The position numbers and the translations under genes are program-made. This document shows, one piece after another, positions 35,690 to 46,936 of a DNA stretch of 64,000 nt. The notes under the pieces were generated by a model. The model saw only the letters and a list, made by a program, of their open reading frames with translations. It made no database searches and had not been told where the DNA came from. The stretch's first letter is position 1. The number at the start of each line of letters is the position of its first letter. Location: NCBI GenBank assembly GCA_947623455.1, contig OX392532.1:3100001-3164000 (forward strand), written 5' to 3'. This DNA comes from Mimachlamys varia. Taxonomy: Eukaryota > Mollusca > Bivalvia > Pectinida > Pectinidae.

Positions 35690-36733
35690 AGTTGTCAATT
35701 ATAACCTTACAATTCCCTCGTACACGTATGGCCAGGGATTACTAAAGTGTTAATTATAACCTTACAATTCCCTCGTACACGTATGGTCAGGGGTTACTAA
35801 GGTGTCAATTATAACCTTTCAATTCCCTCGTACAGGTATGGTCAGGGGTTACTAAGGTGTCAATTATAACCTTACAATTCCCTCGTACACGTATGGTCAG
35901 GGGTTACTAAGGTGTCAATTATAACCTTACAATTCGCTCGTACACGTATAGCCAGGGGTTACTAAGGTGTCAATTATAACCTTACAATTCCCTCGTACAC
36001 GTATGGTCAGGGGTTACTAAGGTGTCAATTATAACCTTACAATTCGCTCGTACACGTATAGCCAGGGGTTACTAAGGTGTCAATTATAACCTTACAATTC
36101 CCTCGTACACGTATGGCCAGGGATTACTAAGTTGTCAATTATAACCTTACAATTCCCTCGTGCACGTATGGCCAGGGGTTACTATGGTGTCAATTATAAC
36201 CTGACAATTCCCTCGTACAAGTATGGTCAGGTGTTACTATGGTGTCAATTATAACCTTACAATTCCCTCGTACACGTATGGTCAGAGATTACTAAGTTGT
36301 CAATTATAACCTTACAATTCCCTCATACACGTATGGCCAGGGATTTCTAAAGTGTCAATTATAACCTGACAATTCCCTCGTACACGTATGGTCAGGGGTT
36401 ACTAAGGTGTCACTTATAACCTTACAATTCCCTCGTACACGTATGGCCAGGGATTACTAAAGTGTCAATTATAACCTGACAATTCCCTCGTACACGTATG
36501 GTCAGGGGTTACTAAGGTGTCAATTATCACCTTACAATTCCCTCGTACACGTATGGTCAGGGATTACTAAGTTGTCAATTATAACCTTACAATTCCCTCG
36601 TACACGTATGGTCAGGGGTTACTATGGTGTCAATTATAACGTTACAATTCCCTCGTACATGTATGGCCAGGGATTACTAAAGTGTCAATTATAACCTGAC
36701 AATTCCCTCGTACACGTATGGTCAGGGGTTACT
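35690..36733. repeat. 55-bp minisatellite, second block, about 19 copies
   Basis: Same unit and orientation as the block ending at 35350. It lies between the two arms of the inverted repeat. One local two-unit block (TTCGCTCGTACACGTATAGC) occurs at about 35933 and again at about 36043, showing a 110-bp duplication. Confidence 0.97.
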
Positions 36734-36848
36734 CACTTCGGCCGGGAACGCTCAAACCACGGAGCATTTAAACCCAATGGAAACTTCTGGATTTTACATT
36801 TTTTGTTTCTTTTATTGAGTTGACGATCTGATTTAATATCTCGGAGGG
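36734..36848. other. Spacer between array end and right inverted arm
   Basis: Unique-looking sequence beginning CACTTCGGCCGGGAACGC. No feature was recognised. Confidence 0.4.
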
Positions 36849-37187
36849 TTTGAACTTCTTTTTCTCTAAATCACGGTCATTTGCCTCCAGCTGTCTAATA
36901 CATTTATTCTGTTAGAGAAGTACGTATTGATACAATCATATGTAGCACGCATCTTGTACTTTTGTCGCTCTATTGTGTTAACGGCCGTCAGTTAACGATA
37001 AGCTTTATTGAAGTCTCAAATACGTTCACAAGCTAAGTTTACCTTTGGGACCTGCACATACTTAAAGAATTTCTCCAGATTTTGTATAAATAACAAACTC
37101 AACACAATTCTTTCCGTGTACAGCTTTCCTTTGTTCATAATCTACGCTAGCTTAATCGATGTCGCATTGTAATTATAGTTTTGTTGA
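36849..37187 (+). repeat. Right arm of the 339-bp inverted repeat (PLE-derived end)
   Basis: Reverse complement of 35351-35689. The outer end reads ATCGATGTCGCATTGTAATT then ATAGTTTTGTTGA, the plus-orientation PLE tail. About 60 bp on, a PLE terminal region in the same orientation starts, consistent with one PLE copy spanning 36849-37660. Confidence 0.85.
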
Positions 37188-37254
37188 CGTGACCTATACA
37201 TAGATGTGACGTCTACTCCCCCAGAATACCTGCTCTTATTCTCTTCTACTATTT

Positions 37255-37660
37255 AAAGGGTCTCCGAGTAAATATCCCTTCGTTCATATTTTACATAATA
37301 TACACATTTTCGTTGTACACGATTTGAAATTATACAGAACTAGTTTAATTTTACTTCTAAATTCATAAATTAAAGGGGTTTTATGCACCTGACCCTTCTG
37401 CTTCTACATTAGTTTAGAAATTTCGGATTCCAACCTTTGGCCCCTAACATCACCGAAGAGTCCTAGGAGGACGAAACAGCTGAATGATGCAGTTTAATTT
37501 ATTTTTTCGGCATACTGTATCTATTACTAAATTTAAGAGGTGCAGCATTTGTGTGTGTTACGTCATCTTTGTCCCTAGTTTAATAGATTTTGATTCGGAC
37601 TTAGGCTTTTTCAGTATTCTTTGATTTTTGTTCTTCTCAAAGATGGTTCTAGCTTAATTT
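37255..37660 (+). mobile_element. PLE terminal region with mutated hammerhead, followed by PLE tail
   Basis: Blocks in order: AAAGGGGTTTTATGCACCTG near 37372, TTCTGCTTCTACATTAGTTT near 37397, ACCTTTGGCCCC, the ribozyme, TTTTTTCGGCATACTGTATC near 37502, TGCAGCATTTGTGTGTGTTA near 37542. A diverged copy of the PLE tail follows (CCCTAGTTTAATAGATTTTG at about 37573, then TTCAGTATTCTTTGATTTTT). Having tail-like sequence on both sides of the ribozyme block suggests tandem terminal repeats. Confidence 0.65.
37448..37489 (+). ncRNA. Hammerhead ribozyme with two damaging changes
   Basis: CATCA, core CCGAAGA (invariant U changed to C), GTCC/GGAC with loop TAGGA, GAA, ACAGCTGA (the last stem III base before the cleavage site is A instead of T), A, TGATG. 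Stem I and stem II are perfect. The two core changes should prevent cleavage. Confidence 0.75.
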
Positions 37661-38226
37661 GGACCAACTTATACCATTTCTTATTTGTCCCTATCAAAGA
37701 TAGGAATTGGGCAATGGGTGAAGATACTGAGGACACATTGGCTTCAAAAGGAAAATTAAAAGATGCACGAGAACACTTGCAAAATCAAAATTGGATTTAA
37801 CGAATTAGAAACACGTAATAAACCAATATATTTAATTCCCATCATTTGCGATTATAAAAAAATCATCATTTCAAGGGCCAAGTCGGTGAACTATACACAT
37901 AATTACATGGTTTGTGAAGGTAGCTACATAGCAAATTTTTCTGCTGATATTTCTCCCTTCTATGTAGTTACGCAATAACACTGTGGGATTCTACATTTAT
38001 GTACAGTGTATATATTTATACTGCAACGCCCTCTATCGAGCACACCGTGCAGCATGCGCGTCGAAGCAGGTTGTTAAAAACGTAGCTTAGAAAAATACAG
38101 AGATACTTGGTTGGCAGTAGAATGTAAAATAATGTGATAGTGATGTTTTAGGAACTAAGCGAACCTTTTATTACGGGAATCAATAATCGTTCAAACCATG
38201 CGCAGTTTTTGGTTTATTTTACAGTA
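37661..38226. other. Non-coding stretch, nothing recognised
   Basis: A 71-codon plus frame at 37763-37978 has no recognisable motif. Confidence 0.3.
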
Positions 38227-38229
38227 GTA

Positions 38230-39164
38230 CAGTTGTGGGATCGCACAACGTTACACGATGTGCGGTGGGCGCACGATGGGCGAACGGTGTATGCACGATG
38301 TGCGAACGATGCGATCCTGGGCGATTATTTCTAACGCACATGTGGGCGCACGATAAACTAACATTGTACGATGACAATCGTGGTTGATATAAATTTAGAA
38401 ATGGTTTAAAAATATATACGGTTTCGCGTTAGATGTTTTAAATATATTTCTATATTTTAACTATTTACATTAGCTGATAGTTATATCTATATATTTCTTT
38501 AAATTAGTAATAGTCTTTCTGTAGTTTTTGAAACAAACCAAATAGACACATGTAAACTTTCAACACATATTGACAAGTTCTCATTCAAGTAAATATTGCC
38601 AGTTTTTACCAAGTTATACACTGCATCTGTACATGGACAATATATGTAGATGTCTCTGGCCCGGGGCACTTACAAAACTCGCCTAGGTGTGAAAACACAG
38701 GCAAAAGGGTGGGGAGGGGGTTTTCAAATAACAAATTATTATTAAGAGTCCAGTTTGTTTCATAACGGTCGCTGGGTAATGGCTGTCGTAACGTATCGCC
38801 GCACACGGGACAGGTAAAACTCTGGCATGTTATTTAGCTTTTCTGTTACCTGGTAGCTAAACCCACATTTGGCTGTCTCGTGGTCACTGTAATACTGTTA
38901 ACTGTATATTGTTAAATTGACATAATCCCAATAAATATGATGCGAATTTAAATAGTTTTTGGACAAGAGGGTTCCATATGTTTTTCATTCCGTAATATGT
39001 ATAGACCAATTGTACCAAATCGTGCGTGTGTGCGATTCAATCGCACACATAAACGCACGATCGTTAGATCGCCCAGTTGGGCGCACCATGGGCGAACGAT
39101 GTGTGAACGATGTATGCACGATGCACGCACGCAGTTTTTGGTGCGTTGTGCGATACCACAACTG
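38230..39164. mobile_element. TIR transposon remnant, about 935 bp, TA-flanked
   Basis: The left end CAGTTGTGGGATCGCACAAC matches the reverse complement of the right end, with one mismatch in about 21 bp. Both ends are flanked by TA (38228-38229 and 39165-39166), as in Tc1/mariner-like insertions, but GTAC next to the ends makes the boundary ambiguous by 1-3 bp. Subterminal regions are packed with CG-containing words (GCGCACGATGGGCGAACG on the left; GGGCGAACGATGTGTGAACG on the right). No transposase frame is visible, so this is a non-autonomous or decayed copy. Confidence 0.65.
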
Positions 39165-39249
39165 TACAACATGCGTATTAAGTTCTAGTATAAATATGAT
39201 TTCCGATCGTTTCTCGCCCGTCCGAGATAACATATTATTGTTTATAAAA

Positions 39250-39385
39250 CAACTCAAAATCGATCAAACTTACGACAAAATGTGAACAAAGGAAATATTG
39301 ACACGGATACCTTTGAAACGTACAAGACCACGTGTTTCGAAAGAGGAGGCGTCATCTGCGTCATCGACAACACCCGCCGTGATTA
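39250..39385 (-). mobile_element. PLE tail fragment (inverted)
   Basis: ACTCAAAATCGATCAAACTT, then TGTGAACAAAGGAAATATTG, then a diverged GCGTCATCTGCGTCATCGAC and ACACCCGCC follow the order of the minus-orientation PLE tails at 41750-41905 and 52050-52195. RT sequence is absent. Confidence 0.55.
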
Positions 39386-40190
39386 TCTAGAGCACTTGCC
39401 ATTTTTTTTATTAATACTAAGTATGCGCTTACTTAGAAATAGATGGAAATACGCACCTGTCGAATTCAAATTAATTCCAATGCGATCATATTTCGTTCCC
39501 ACACTATAGCCCTGCATGCACTAATTATAGTTCTCGTCTGCATGAACATAACATGACGTTAAACACATGCATTATAATAATTATACATGTACACATAATA
39601 GCCGGTTTCCGGAGACTGTATATAAAACATAAACTAGCGACGATGATAAAGACAGCCACAGCCTGCTGGTATAATCTGATTGGGTTGTGTAGCCTCGAGA
39701 AAAGAGTCGTCCTCTTGTTCGAAAAATCGTTTTCTGCCGACCGTAGAATTGGGGAAACCATAGATCGATAGCCTCCTCTCATTGTGTCTGAAATACATTG
39801 AACGGTCCATGTCCTCTAACACACAAAATAAGTAGTATCGCTTTCTCGGTGACTGGAATATGTACCCGACATGTCAATGAAAAGGGAAGACATTCTAACA
39901 AAGAGATTTTCACTTATATTAGCGTCTTCACTCTTGTTAGGACAGACATTACATTCCTACAGAAGGATGACAAGTTTATGGTTTCCCCATCAGGTTAAAG
40001 GAATGATATGTTGGAATTCATTAGAATGACGCGAAGGGGATTGCTCAACAATGATAAGTAGTTAACTGGTAGTAAGGCGACGACTGACGGGTCGCTGAAT
40101 AAAGATATACGAAGAAAAGTTCAACGATTGGGGCGACGATATGTGTGAAAATATAAGATATTGAATGGGAGTCTTCTCAGCAGGGTTTCA
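39386..40190. other. Non-coding stretch, nothing recognised
   Basis: Several overlapping short frames on both strands (39525-39998), none with a recognisable domain. Confidence 0.3.
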
Positions 40191-40194
40191 CGAA

Positions 40195-41150
40195 CAAATA
40201 CCAAATAAGATGCTGGCTGGGAGCTCACTCATTAGGTCGCAAAATGAAGGAACTAAGTAAGGTGCTGACTGGGAGCTCACTAATTAGGTCGCAAAGTGAA
40301 GGAGCTAAGTAAGGTGCTGGCTGGGAGCTCATTAATTAGGTCGCAAAGTGAAGGAGCTAAGTAAGGTGCTGACTGGGAGCTCACTAATTAGGTCGCAAAG
40401 TGAAAGAGCTAAGTAAGGTGCTGGCTGGGCGCTCACTAACTAGGTCGCAAAGTGAAGGAACTAAGTAAGGTGCTGACTGGGAGCTCACTAATTAGGTCGC
40501 AAAGTGAAGGAACTAAGTAAGGTGCTGACTGGGAGCTCACTAATTAGGTCGCAAAGTGAAGGAACTAAGTAAGGTGCTGACTGGGAGCTCACTAATTAGG
40601 TCGCAAAGTGAAGGAACTAAGTAAGGTGCTGACTGGGAGCTCACTAATTAGGTCGCAAAGTGAAGGAACTAAGTAAGGTGCTGACTGGGAGCTCACTAAT
40701 TAGGTCGCAAAGTGAAGGAACTAAGTAAGGTGCTGGCTGGGAGCTCACTAATTAGGTCGCAAAGTGAAGGAACTAAGTAAGGTGCTGGCTGGGAGCTCAC
40801 TAATTAGGTCGCAAAGTGAGGGAACTAAGTAAGGTGCTGACTGGGAGCTCACTAATTAGGTCGCAAAGTGAAGGAGCTAAGTAAGGTGCTGGCTGGGAGC
40901 TCACTAATTAGGTCGCAAAGTGAAGGAGCTAAGTAAGGTGCTGGCTGGGAGCTCACTAATTAGGTCGCAAAGTGAAGGAACTAAGTAAGGTGCTGGCTGG
41001 GAGCTCACTAATTAGGTCGCAAAGTGAAGGAACTAAGTAAGGTGCTGGCTGGGAGCTCACTAATTAGGTCGCAAAGTGAAGGAACTAAGTAAGGTGCTGG
41101 CTGGGAGCTCACTAATTAGGTCGCAAAGTGAGGGAACTAAGTAAAATGTT
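40195..41150. repeat. 52-bp minisatellite, about 18 copies
   Basis: The unit is made of GGTGCTGACTGGGAGCTCAC, TAATTAGGTCGCAAAGTGAA and GGAACTAAGTAA. Copies alternate GCTGACTGG or GCTGGCTGG and GGAACTAAG or GGAGCTAAG. Five consecutive units at 40465-40725 look identical, a sign of recent expansion. Confidence 0.97.
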
Positions 41151-41470
41151 TGATTATAGCTCACCGAATAAGGAAACAAAAAAAGAAAATCTAAATAAGT
41201 TTTCTTTCAGTTCCCTAAATAAGGACACAAAGAAAAAGAACCCAAGTAAGATGTTTGATAAGCGTTCACGTTATACATGTAGTAAAAGAAACAAAAGAGA
41301 ATAATAAATAAGATGTTTGAATGAAGTCCGCCAAATAAGAATAGAAAAGGGGGGTTTTACCCTGAAGTTTGCTTGGAGATCAGTAGATATAGAAACAACA
41401 AAAGGAACACCAAGCTGTTTGCTTGAAGTTCAAAAAAAAGGGAAACAAATAAGATGAAAATAAAAAGTGT
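41151..41470. repeat. Decayed flank of the 52-bp array
   Basis: Words such as TAAAATGTTTGATTATAGCTCACC, TAAGATGTTTGATAAGCGTTC and GTTTGCTTGGAGATCA with AAGGAAACAAAA spacing look like strongly diverged units of the same family beyond the homogeneous array. Confidence 0.5.
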
Positions 41471-41528
41471 GAGAATGGAACTTAAATGTGAGGTTTACTT
41501 GGAGCTCATTATAAAAGGGAAAGAGGTT

Positions 41529-41665
41529 ACGGCGATGAAGCAGAAGACGCTTACTCTTCCGGAACATCTGGGCTTACTATCCTATATTTTTGCAACCGAA
41601 ACTAGTTTAATCAATTTTGAGTTCGGATTATGGTTTTGTTGACGCTTTGGCATTCTCTCAATTTT
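41529..41665 (+). mobile_element. PLE tail fragment E
   Basis: GATGAAGCAGAAGACGCTTA at about 41535, TCTTCCGGAACATCTGG and GTTCGGATTATGGTTTTGTT at about 41622 are the standard plus-strand PLE tail. It meets the inverted tail of the next copy tail-to-tail about 80 bp on. Confidence 0.7.
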
Positions 41666-41744
41666 TTTCAAAAAGAGAACTTACTCAATAGTGTGACAAG
41701 ATTGAGTATTAAGATAAGCTGTTTGATTGAAGAGAAGAGAATAC

Positions 41745-42440
41745 CAAAGCCTTAACAAAACCATAATCCGAACTCAAAATCAATCACACTAGAAGCAAAA
41801 TGTGAACAAAAGGAAAATATACAATAGAGACCCTTGTAAAAGTACAAGAGAATAGGACCAAGTGTTCCAGAAGTGTTCTGCTTCATCGACGACACCCGCC
41901 ATGTTAATCTGTGTCACATCAAAGTAAACATCAAGGCCTTTGGAATAAGAACCGAGTCATTGTCAATCACAATCCCCCTCTTTCTCTTAAACATTTTAAA
42001 CATGTCATTATATAAATATATTGTGTGTATATTGTCAAATGTCATCTTGTAAATATATGTATATTGATAAATTGTATCGGAAAAGGGCTTCATATAAGTT
42101 AGTAAACTTGTGCCCAATCCCATTGTGTATATGTTATACAAATAAATTATGCTTTAATCAAATGTCAATCATAACAAGTAAACACACTAATGAGCGTACC
42201 CCAAAACTCCATCTCCATTTCACTTAAAGATACAGAATATTTTTCAATTAGACAAAGATGGCGACCATCAAACTTGTCAATAGTTCTGATCCACCTGCAT
42301 CTCTCGAGTCCTTATGTTGTTAGTTTGTTTGTCGGCTGTCGACATTAATCACGAAAATCACGATATTTAGAGCAAGCTCTAGAATAACGAACCAACTACG
42401 ACATGTAAACATCATCAGTTGGAGAAGCAGGGATGGAAAT
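41745..42440 (-). pseudogene. PLE copy F, tail plus C-terminal RT fragment
   Basis: On plus the copy begins with the inverted tail AATACCAAAGCCTTAACAAA at 41749, then TGAACAAAAGGAAAATATAC and GTTCTGCTTCATCGACGACA. From about 42230 to 42440 the minus strand encodes the RT C-terminal segment seen in copies G and J (the RYSRA-type, DRC-type and GKFYGRH-type stretches), with frameshifts. The catalytic RT region is missing; the sequence departs at about 42440, next to copy G in the opposite orientation. Confidence 0.65.
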
Positions 42441-42709
42441 TCACTTTTCAGATGAACAGAAAGAGGTAAGTAAAATACAGGTTGATGCCAGGTTTCCAGG
42501 TAAACTTTGGGCTGGTGTAGCCTGAACATGTACATTTTTTGTATTGTAGCTTGCCATTTAACAAGGTATTCATCAGTCTGTTCAGAACATTTCCTTAACA
42601 CCTTATTGCGTGTAATTGTACAATATAAATGTCTCCTCATCATTGTTACCACACTTTTACTCTATCAATTTGTAAATCAACTTATACTTGAGCACAACCT
42701 TCTCAAAAA

Positions 42710-43552
42710 TGTTTCGTGCATCAAAACATTTGATTGTTCCACCTTTTACTCTACCATTCCATATACCAAACTGAAAGAACGTCTTCGGTCTCGCATTATG
42801 AGAGCTTTCTTCCAAGAAAGGTGAACGGCGATACAAATTCATGGTTACATGTATGAGCTATCTTGGAGCATACTTAGTGGAAAACACAACAAAAGCTATG
42901 TTGAAATTTACTGAGGAAGAAATAGGACCTATGATTGAATTCCTGGATGTCAATTTCTTTGTTACATGTACAACAGAGTTCGGAGGAAAGATTTTCCAAC
43001 AGACTGTTGGCATTAACTGTGCGCCACTTTTGGCTGACAGGTTTTTTTTTATAAGAGGCTGAATTTGTCGATGGGCTTATCAGGACGGGTAACAAAAACC
43101 TTGCCAAATCTTTCAATTTCACTTTCAGGAATATCGACGATGTGTTGCTTATAAACAACAAGAAGTTTGCTGACCTAGTCAATCGTATATACCTTTCCGA
43201 ACTCTCCTACATCGGCTTCAATCTTTACTTAAACTATGACCAACACGGGCAACTTACCACTAAGCTGTATGATAAACGTGACGATTTCGATTTTCCGATC
43301 GTTAACTTTCCCTTTCTTGATAGTAACATCCCTGCTTCTCCGTCCAATGGTGTTTACATGTCGTAATTGATTCGTTATTCTAGGGCTCGCTCTGAATATG
43401 GAGATGTTCGTGATAGATGTCAACGGCTGACGAACAAACTTACGGCGCAGGGATTCGATACATGCAAGTTGATGAAGACTATGGGCAAGTTTTATGGTCG
43501 TCATCTTGATCTTATCGAGAAAAATTCTGTATCTTTTTGTGTAATATGAAGA
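42710..43552 (+). pseudogene. Penelope-like reverse transcriptase, most complete copy G
   Basis: Ordered segments: KTFDCSTFYSTIPYTKLKER at about 42724-42783 (motif A with its aspartate), MSYLGAYLVENTTKAMLKFT near 42853, FQQTVGINCAPLLAD near 42994 (four residues shorter than the VGIPIGTNCAPL of copy I), KSFNFTFRNIDDVLLINN near 43107 (catalytic box NIDD, the usual aromatic changed to N), YDKRDDFDFPIVNFPFLDSN near 43269, LIRYSRARSEY near 43367 after a stop, and MGKFYGRHLDL near 43480. Frames shift at least twice (about 42823 and 43060). This is the reference copy for the other fragments. Confidence 0.8.
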
Positions 43553-43812
43553 TGGACGTTTTTTTCAGTTTGCTTATTAGTGTGATTGCTTGTTGTGATT
43601 GTATTGGGATTGTATGTGACAAATATTCACACGGTGGGTGTCGTCAATGAAGCAGCAGACGCTCACCCTTCCGGAACACCTTGTCTTATTCTCTTGCGCT
43701 TTTACGAAAGTCGCCATGTAAATCTGTCCTTTGTTCCTATTTTGCCTCTAGTTTAATCGATTCTGAGTTCGGATTATGGTTTTGTTGCTATTCTCTGATT
43801 TGTTTTTTTTAT
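43553..43812 (+). mobile_element. 3' tail of PLE copy G
   Basis: GGTGGGTGTCGTCAATGAAG at about 43634, CAGCAGACGCTCACCCTTCC, TTTAATCGATTCTGAGTTCG at about 43754 and GATTATGGTTTTGTTGCTAT, ending in a T run at about 43802. Matches the tails at 54355-54520 and 41529-41665. Confidence 0.75.
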
Positions 43813-45355
43813 ACCCAAGCCGTGAGTTGTGAGATTCAAATCAATTGATGTTCATATGAGTATGAACAGGCATGCCAAATAAGGTTATCATATTTTTAAA
43901 GAGCATACCAGCTCCATGTTTAAAACTTAACAAACATTTGAATTTCCTTAGATATCTAGTAAGATTTTATTTAGCACACGGACTTGCTTATGTTTCTTTG
44001 GTTTCACTTCCAAAATCGATTGGGATTATTTCACATTTCTGGAACTGGGTGTTATAACTGTACAATATTTATTTATGTAACGAATCCCGGAATAAGATTG
44101 ATTTTCATATATTTTTTTTTTCAAAATCGGCCACGACTAAGTGATCTGTTAAACACACTATCCGGGATTAATCGTGTCTAACATGTATAACACGCCCCGG
44201 CTGTGATGCTGGATTTCCGCACAATCACGACTGCAGTGTAAAGTGTCGGTTTATCGGTCTTCTCGTGTCAGCTGTGTGGATGTTACACTTCCTCAGATCT
44301 GTTTGATTGCTCTGCAGTGTCTTATATCGACAGCCTGAACAATCCACTTGATTAGAGATGACAGAAGGACACCACTAAACAACCATATCGACTACTTTAT
44401 CTTAATGCTAGCTGCCATAAATGTGCAAGTTACAATGGATCCATAGTTACCACATCATCTCCAGGGTGTCATTATTACCGGGCAAACTAATTGTTTAAGG
44501 TTACCCGGATCTAAAATAAGGTATTTTGTTTGACCTTGAGAACGGGAGTCATTCAACAAGAGCGCTGCGTCGCCGAGAAAAATGATTCAGTAAGTTGTTA
44601 TTACTCACTGGCATTATTAGGATATGCTGATACTCCTACAACGAATCCTGTCTAAATTACATTATTTGTTTAACGTGAAGCGTATGCTGTTTATGGTATA
44701 CTGATTTAATGATAATGGCTTTCAAAGTAAGTGGAGACAACTCTTAAAACGATTGAAGTAATGGTATACATAAAGATGGAACTAATTGTTACAACGAATG
44801 AGGCGAATGACTGAGGCACAAGTAAAGTAATACTATATTTGTAGAAAATAACACTGCTGCTTCTTTGGCCGTACAAGGAGTTAATCAGATCACATTAAGC
44901 AGCTAACATTGGGCAGGCGACCGAGGTCCCGTGTCCGTAAATTGTGATGGATAAGTCAATGATGACGTGTCAGAATACAAAGGTCGCGGAACGGTCAGCA
45001 GGCAGAGCGTGTAAAATAGAACACGTTCACCCAGCTCGTCCATGTAATGTACGACCCATCTGATATAGATTTCTATATACTCGACATCAATACAATGTAG
45101 TTCCCAGTATAACAGGAGAGGAAAACGCACTGTATGTGATAGTGAATGGTAAAGCTTTCAATCGTGCATACACTAATGTTGGTATATAGTTCAATAAATA
45201 CAAATCACCACAGCTCAAACCCTGCCCTGGAAAGACTTTGATTTGTAGACGAATGTGTGCTTCCGGTAGCAGATACTGCCAACTGGAGATATGTTTTGTC
45301 GGTAAACCACAATTTAAGACAGGCAAAAGTCTTTCTATTGAGACCGTATGTAAGA
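43813..45355. other. 1.5-kb non-coding stretch
   Basis: Short frames only, with no domain recognised. A CCCGGAATAAG word near 44087 and ATCCGGGATTAATC near 44159 hint at a small inverted pair but nothing I can name. Confidence 0.3.
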
Positions 45356-45400
45356 TGACGTAACACACACATATGCTGAACCTTTTAAATTTATACTTAA
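45352..45400 (-). mobile_element. Truncated PLE terminal block
   Basis: AAGATGACGTAACACACACA, then TATGCTGAACCTTTTAAATT, equals the outermost block of the PLE terminal regions at 17846 and 24827. It is cut off by the 21-bp array before reaching the ribozyme. Confidence 0.6.
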
Positions 45401-46080
45401 CGTATATCTCTTACTACTTTTATAGATATCTCCTCCATCTTTTACGGATATCTCTTACTACTTAACGTATATCTCTTACTACTTAACGTATATCTCTTAC
45501 TACTTAACGGCTATCTCTTACTACTTAACGTATATCTCTTACTTCTTAACGTATATCTCTTACTATTTAACGTATATCTCTTACTACTTAACGGATATCT
45601 CTTACTACTTAACGTATATCTCTTACTACTTAACGTATATCTCTTACTACTTAACGTATATCTCTTACTACTCTTACTACTTAACGTATATCTCTTACTA
45701 CTTAACGTATATCTCTTACTACTTAACGCGAATCTTTTACTACTTTTACGGATATCTCTTACTACTTAACGTATATCTCTTACTACTTAACGTATATATC
45801 TTAATACTTAACGTATATCTCTTACTACTTAACGTGAATCTTTTACTACTTTTACGGATATCTCTTACTACTTAACGGATATCTCTTACTACTTAACGTG
45901 AATCTTTTACTACTTTTACGGATATCTCTTACTTCTTAACGTATATTTCTTACTATATTTTTTTTATATCTTTCACTACTTTTATGGAGATCTCTTACTA
46001 AATGAACGGATGTCTCTTACTACTTAAACGGATATTTCATACGTATACATACATATCTTACATGTACTACTTTACTGATA
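45400..46080. repeat. 21-bp minisatellite, about 31 copies
   Basis: The unit is TACTTAACGTATATCTCTTAC, with variants ACGGATATCTC, ACGTGAATCTTTTAC and TTTTACGG. A three-unit block with GTGAATCTTTTACTACTTTT recurs (about 45727, 45832 and 45898), showing local higher-order duplication. The right edge decays from about 45955. Confidence 0.95.
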
Positions 46081-46121
46081 TATCTTACCACTTTCACAGA
46101 TTATAACAGATTATAAAAAAA

Positions 46122-46149
46122 AAGACAGTACCAAAGCGGCAACAAACCC
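46122..46149 (-). mobile_element. PLE tail H, part split off by the TTAA element
   Basis: AGTACCAAAGCGGCAACAAA followed by CCC is the start of an inverted PLE tail (compare 41749-41775). It stops at the TTAA of the next element and resumes at 48914. Confidence 0.75.
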
Positions 46150-46907
46150 TTAAAGAGTAACTGTAGTGCAAAACCATTTTTTTGTGTATGGAAAGATTGG
46201 TAAATAGTAAGTGAGATAATTCTCACGAAAATTTTTTTTTTGTAAAAATTACGAAGTTTTGACCATTTTTCTAAATTTCACACCTGAACGCAAATCAGAA
46301 AATCCCCGATTTTGCCATACGACCGGAAGTGACGTCACAACGGTGACCGCACTGATAGACTTGTGTAGTCATTATATTAAAATTATGTGAATCGTATCAC
46401 GACTTGTTATTTGTATAGAGTCTTCTATTCAAGAATATGACACTTATTATATATCAAGGTTGTATGGAGTTCATTAATGACCCTACTGATAATTCCAAGG
46501 TGTTGTATGCCCCAGGGGGCCGTAATTAGTGGTGAGGGGGGTCGGGAGTTCCACAGGTGTGCGGCACACGTGGTCATGATCACTCGACCATAAATCAATA
46601 ACCGCCAGACTCGCTAACATGATTAACAGGTTATTATTTTGCGGAAAGACTTCAAAACATGCACTTGATATGATTAGGTATTAATTTTTTCATATTGTAT
46701 TTCATATAACACCGCTAAAACGGCGTGTGTATTCACTGATGGTCACGTTGATTGCATGCACATATCAGCAGGAACTGATCGTAATACCTTTTAAAATGCA
46801 CTCTGAATTTTTTTTAATGCATGTCGGTTGGCTGTATAAATACAAAACTACCTAGAAACAACCTTAAACAAACAGATAAGGAAAAGGATAATTGTGTTGC
46901 TTTAGAC

Positions 46908-46936
46908 CACGGACTTAGATATAATCTAATTCCGTG
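46908..46936. repeat. 29-nt hairpin, first copy
   Basis: Arm CACGGACTTAGAT (46908-46920), loop ATA, arm ATCTAATTCCGTG (46924-46936), one mismatch. The left arm is identical to the left arm of the hairpin at 48478-48508. Confidence 0.7.

Noticed and set aside
42320..42652. 110-codon minus frame as a gene
   Set aside because: One end overlaps the decayed RT C-terminus of PLE copy F in part, and the rest has no recognisable domain.
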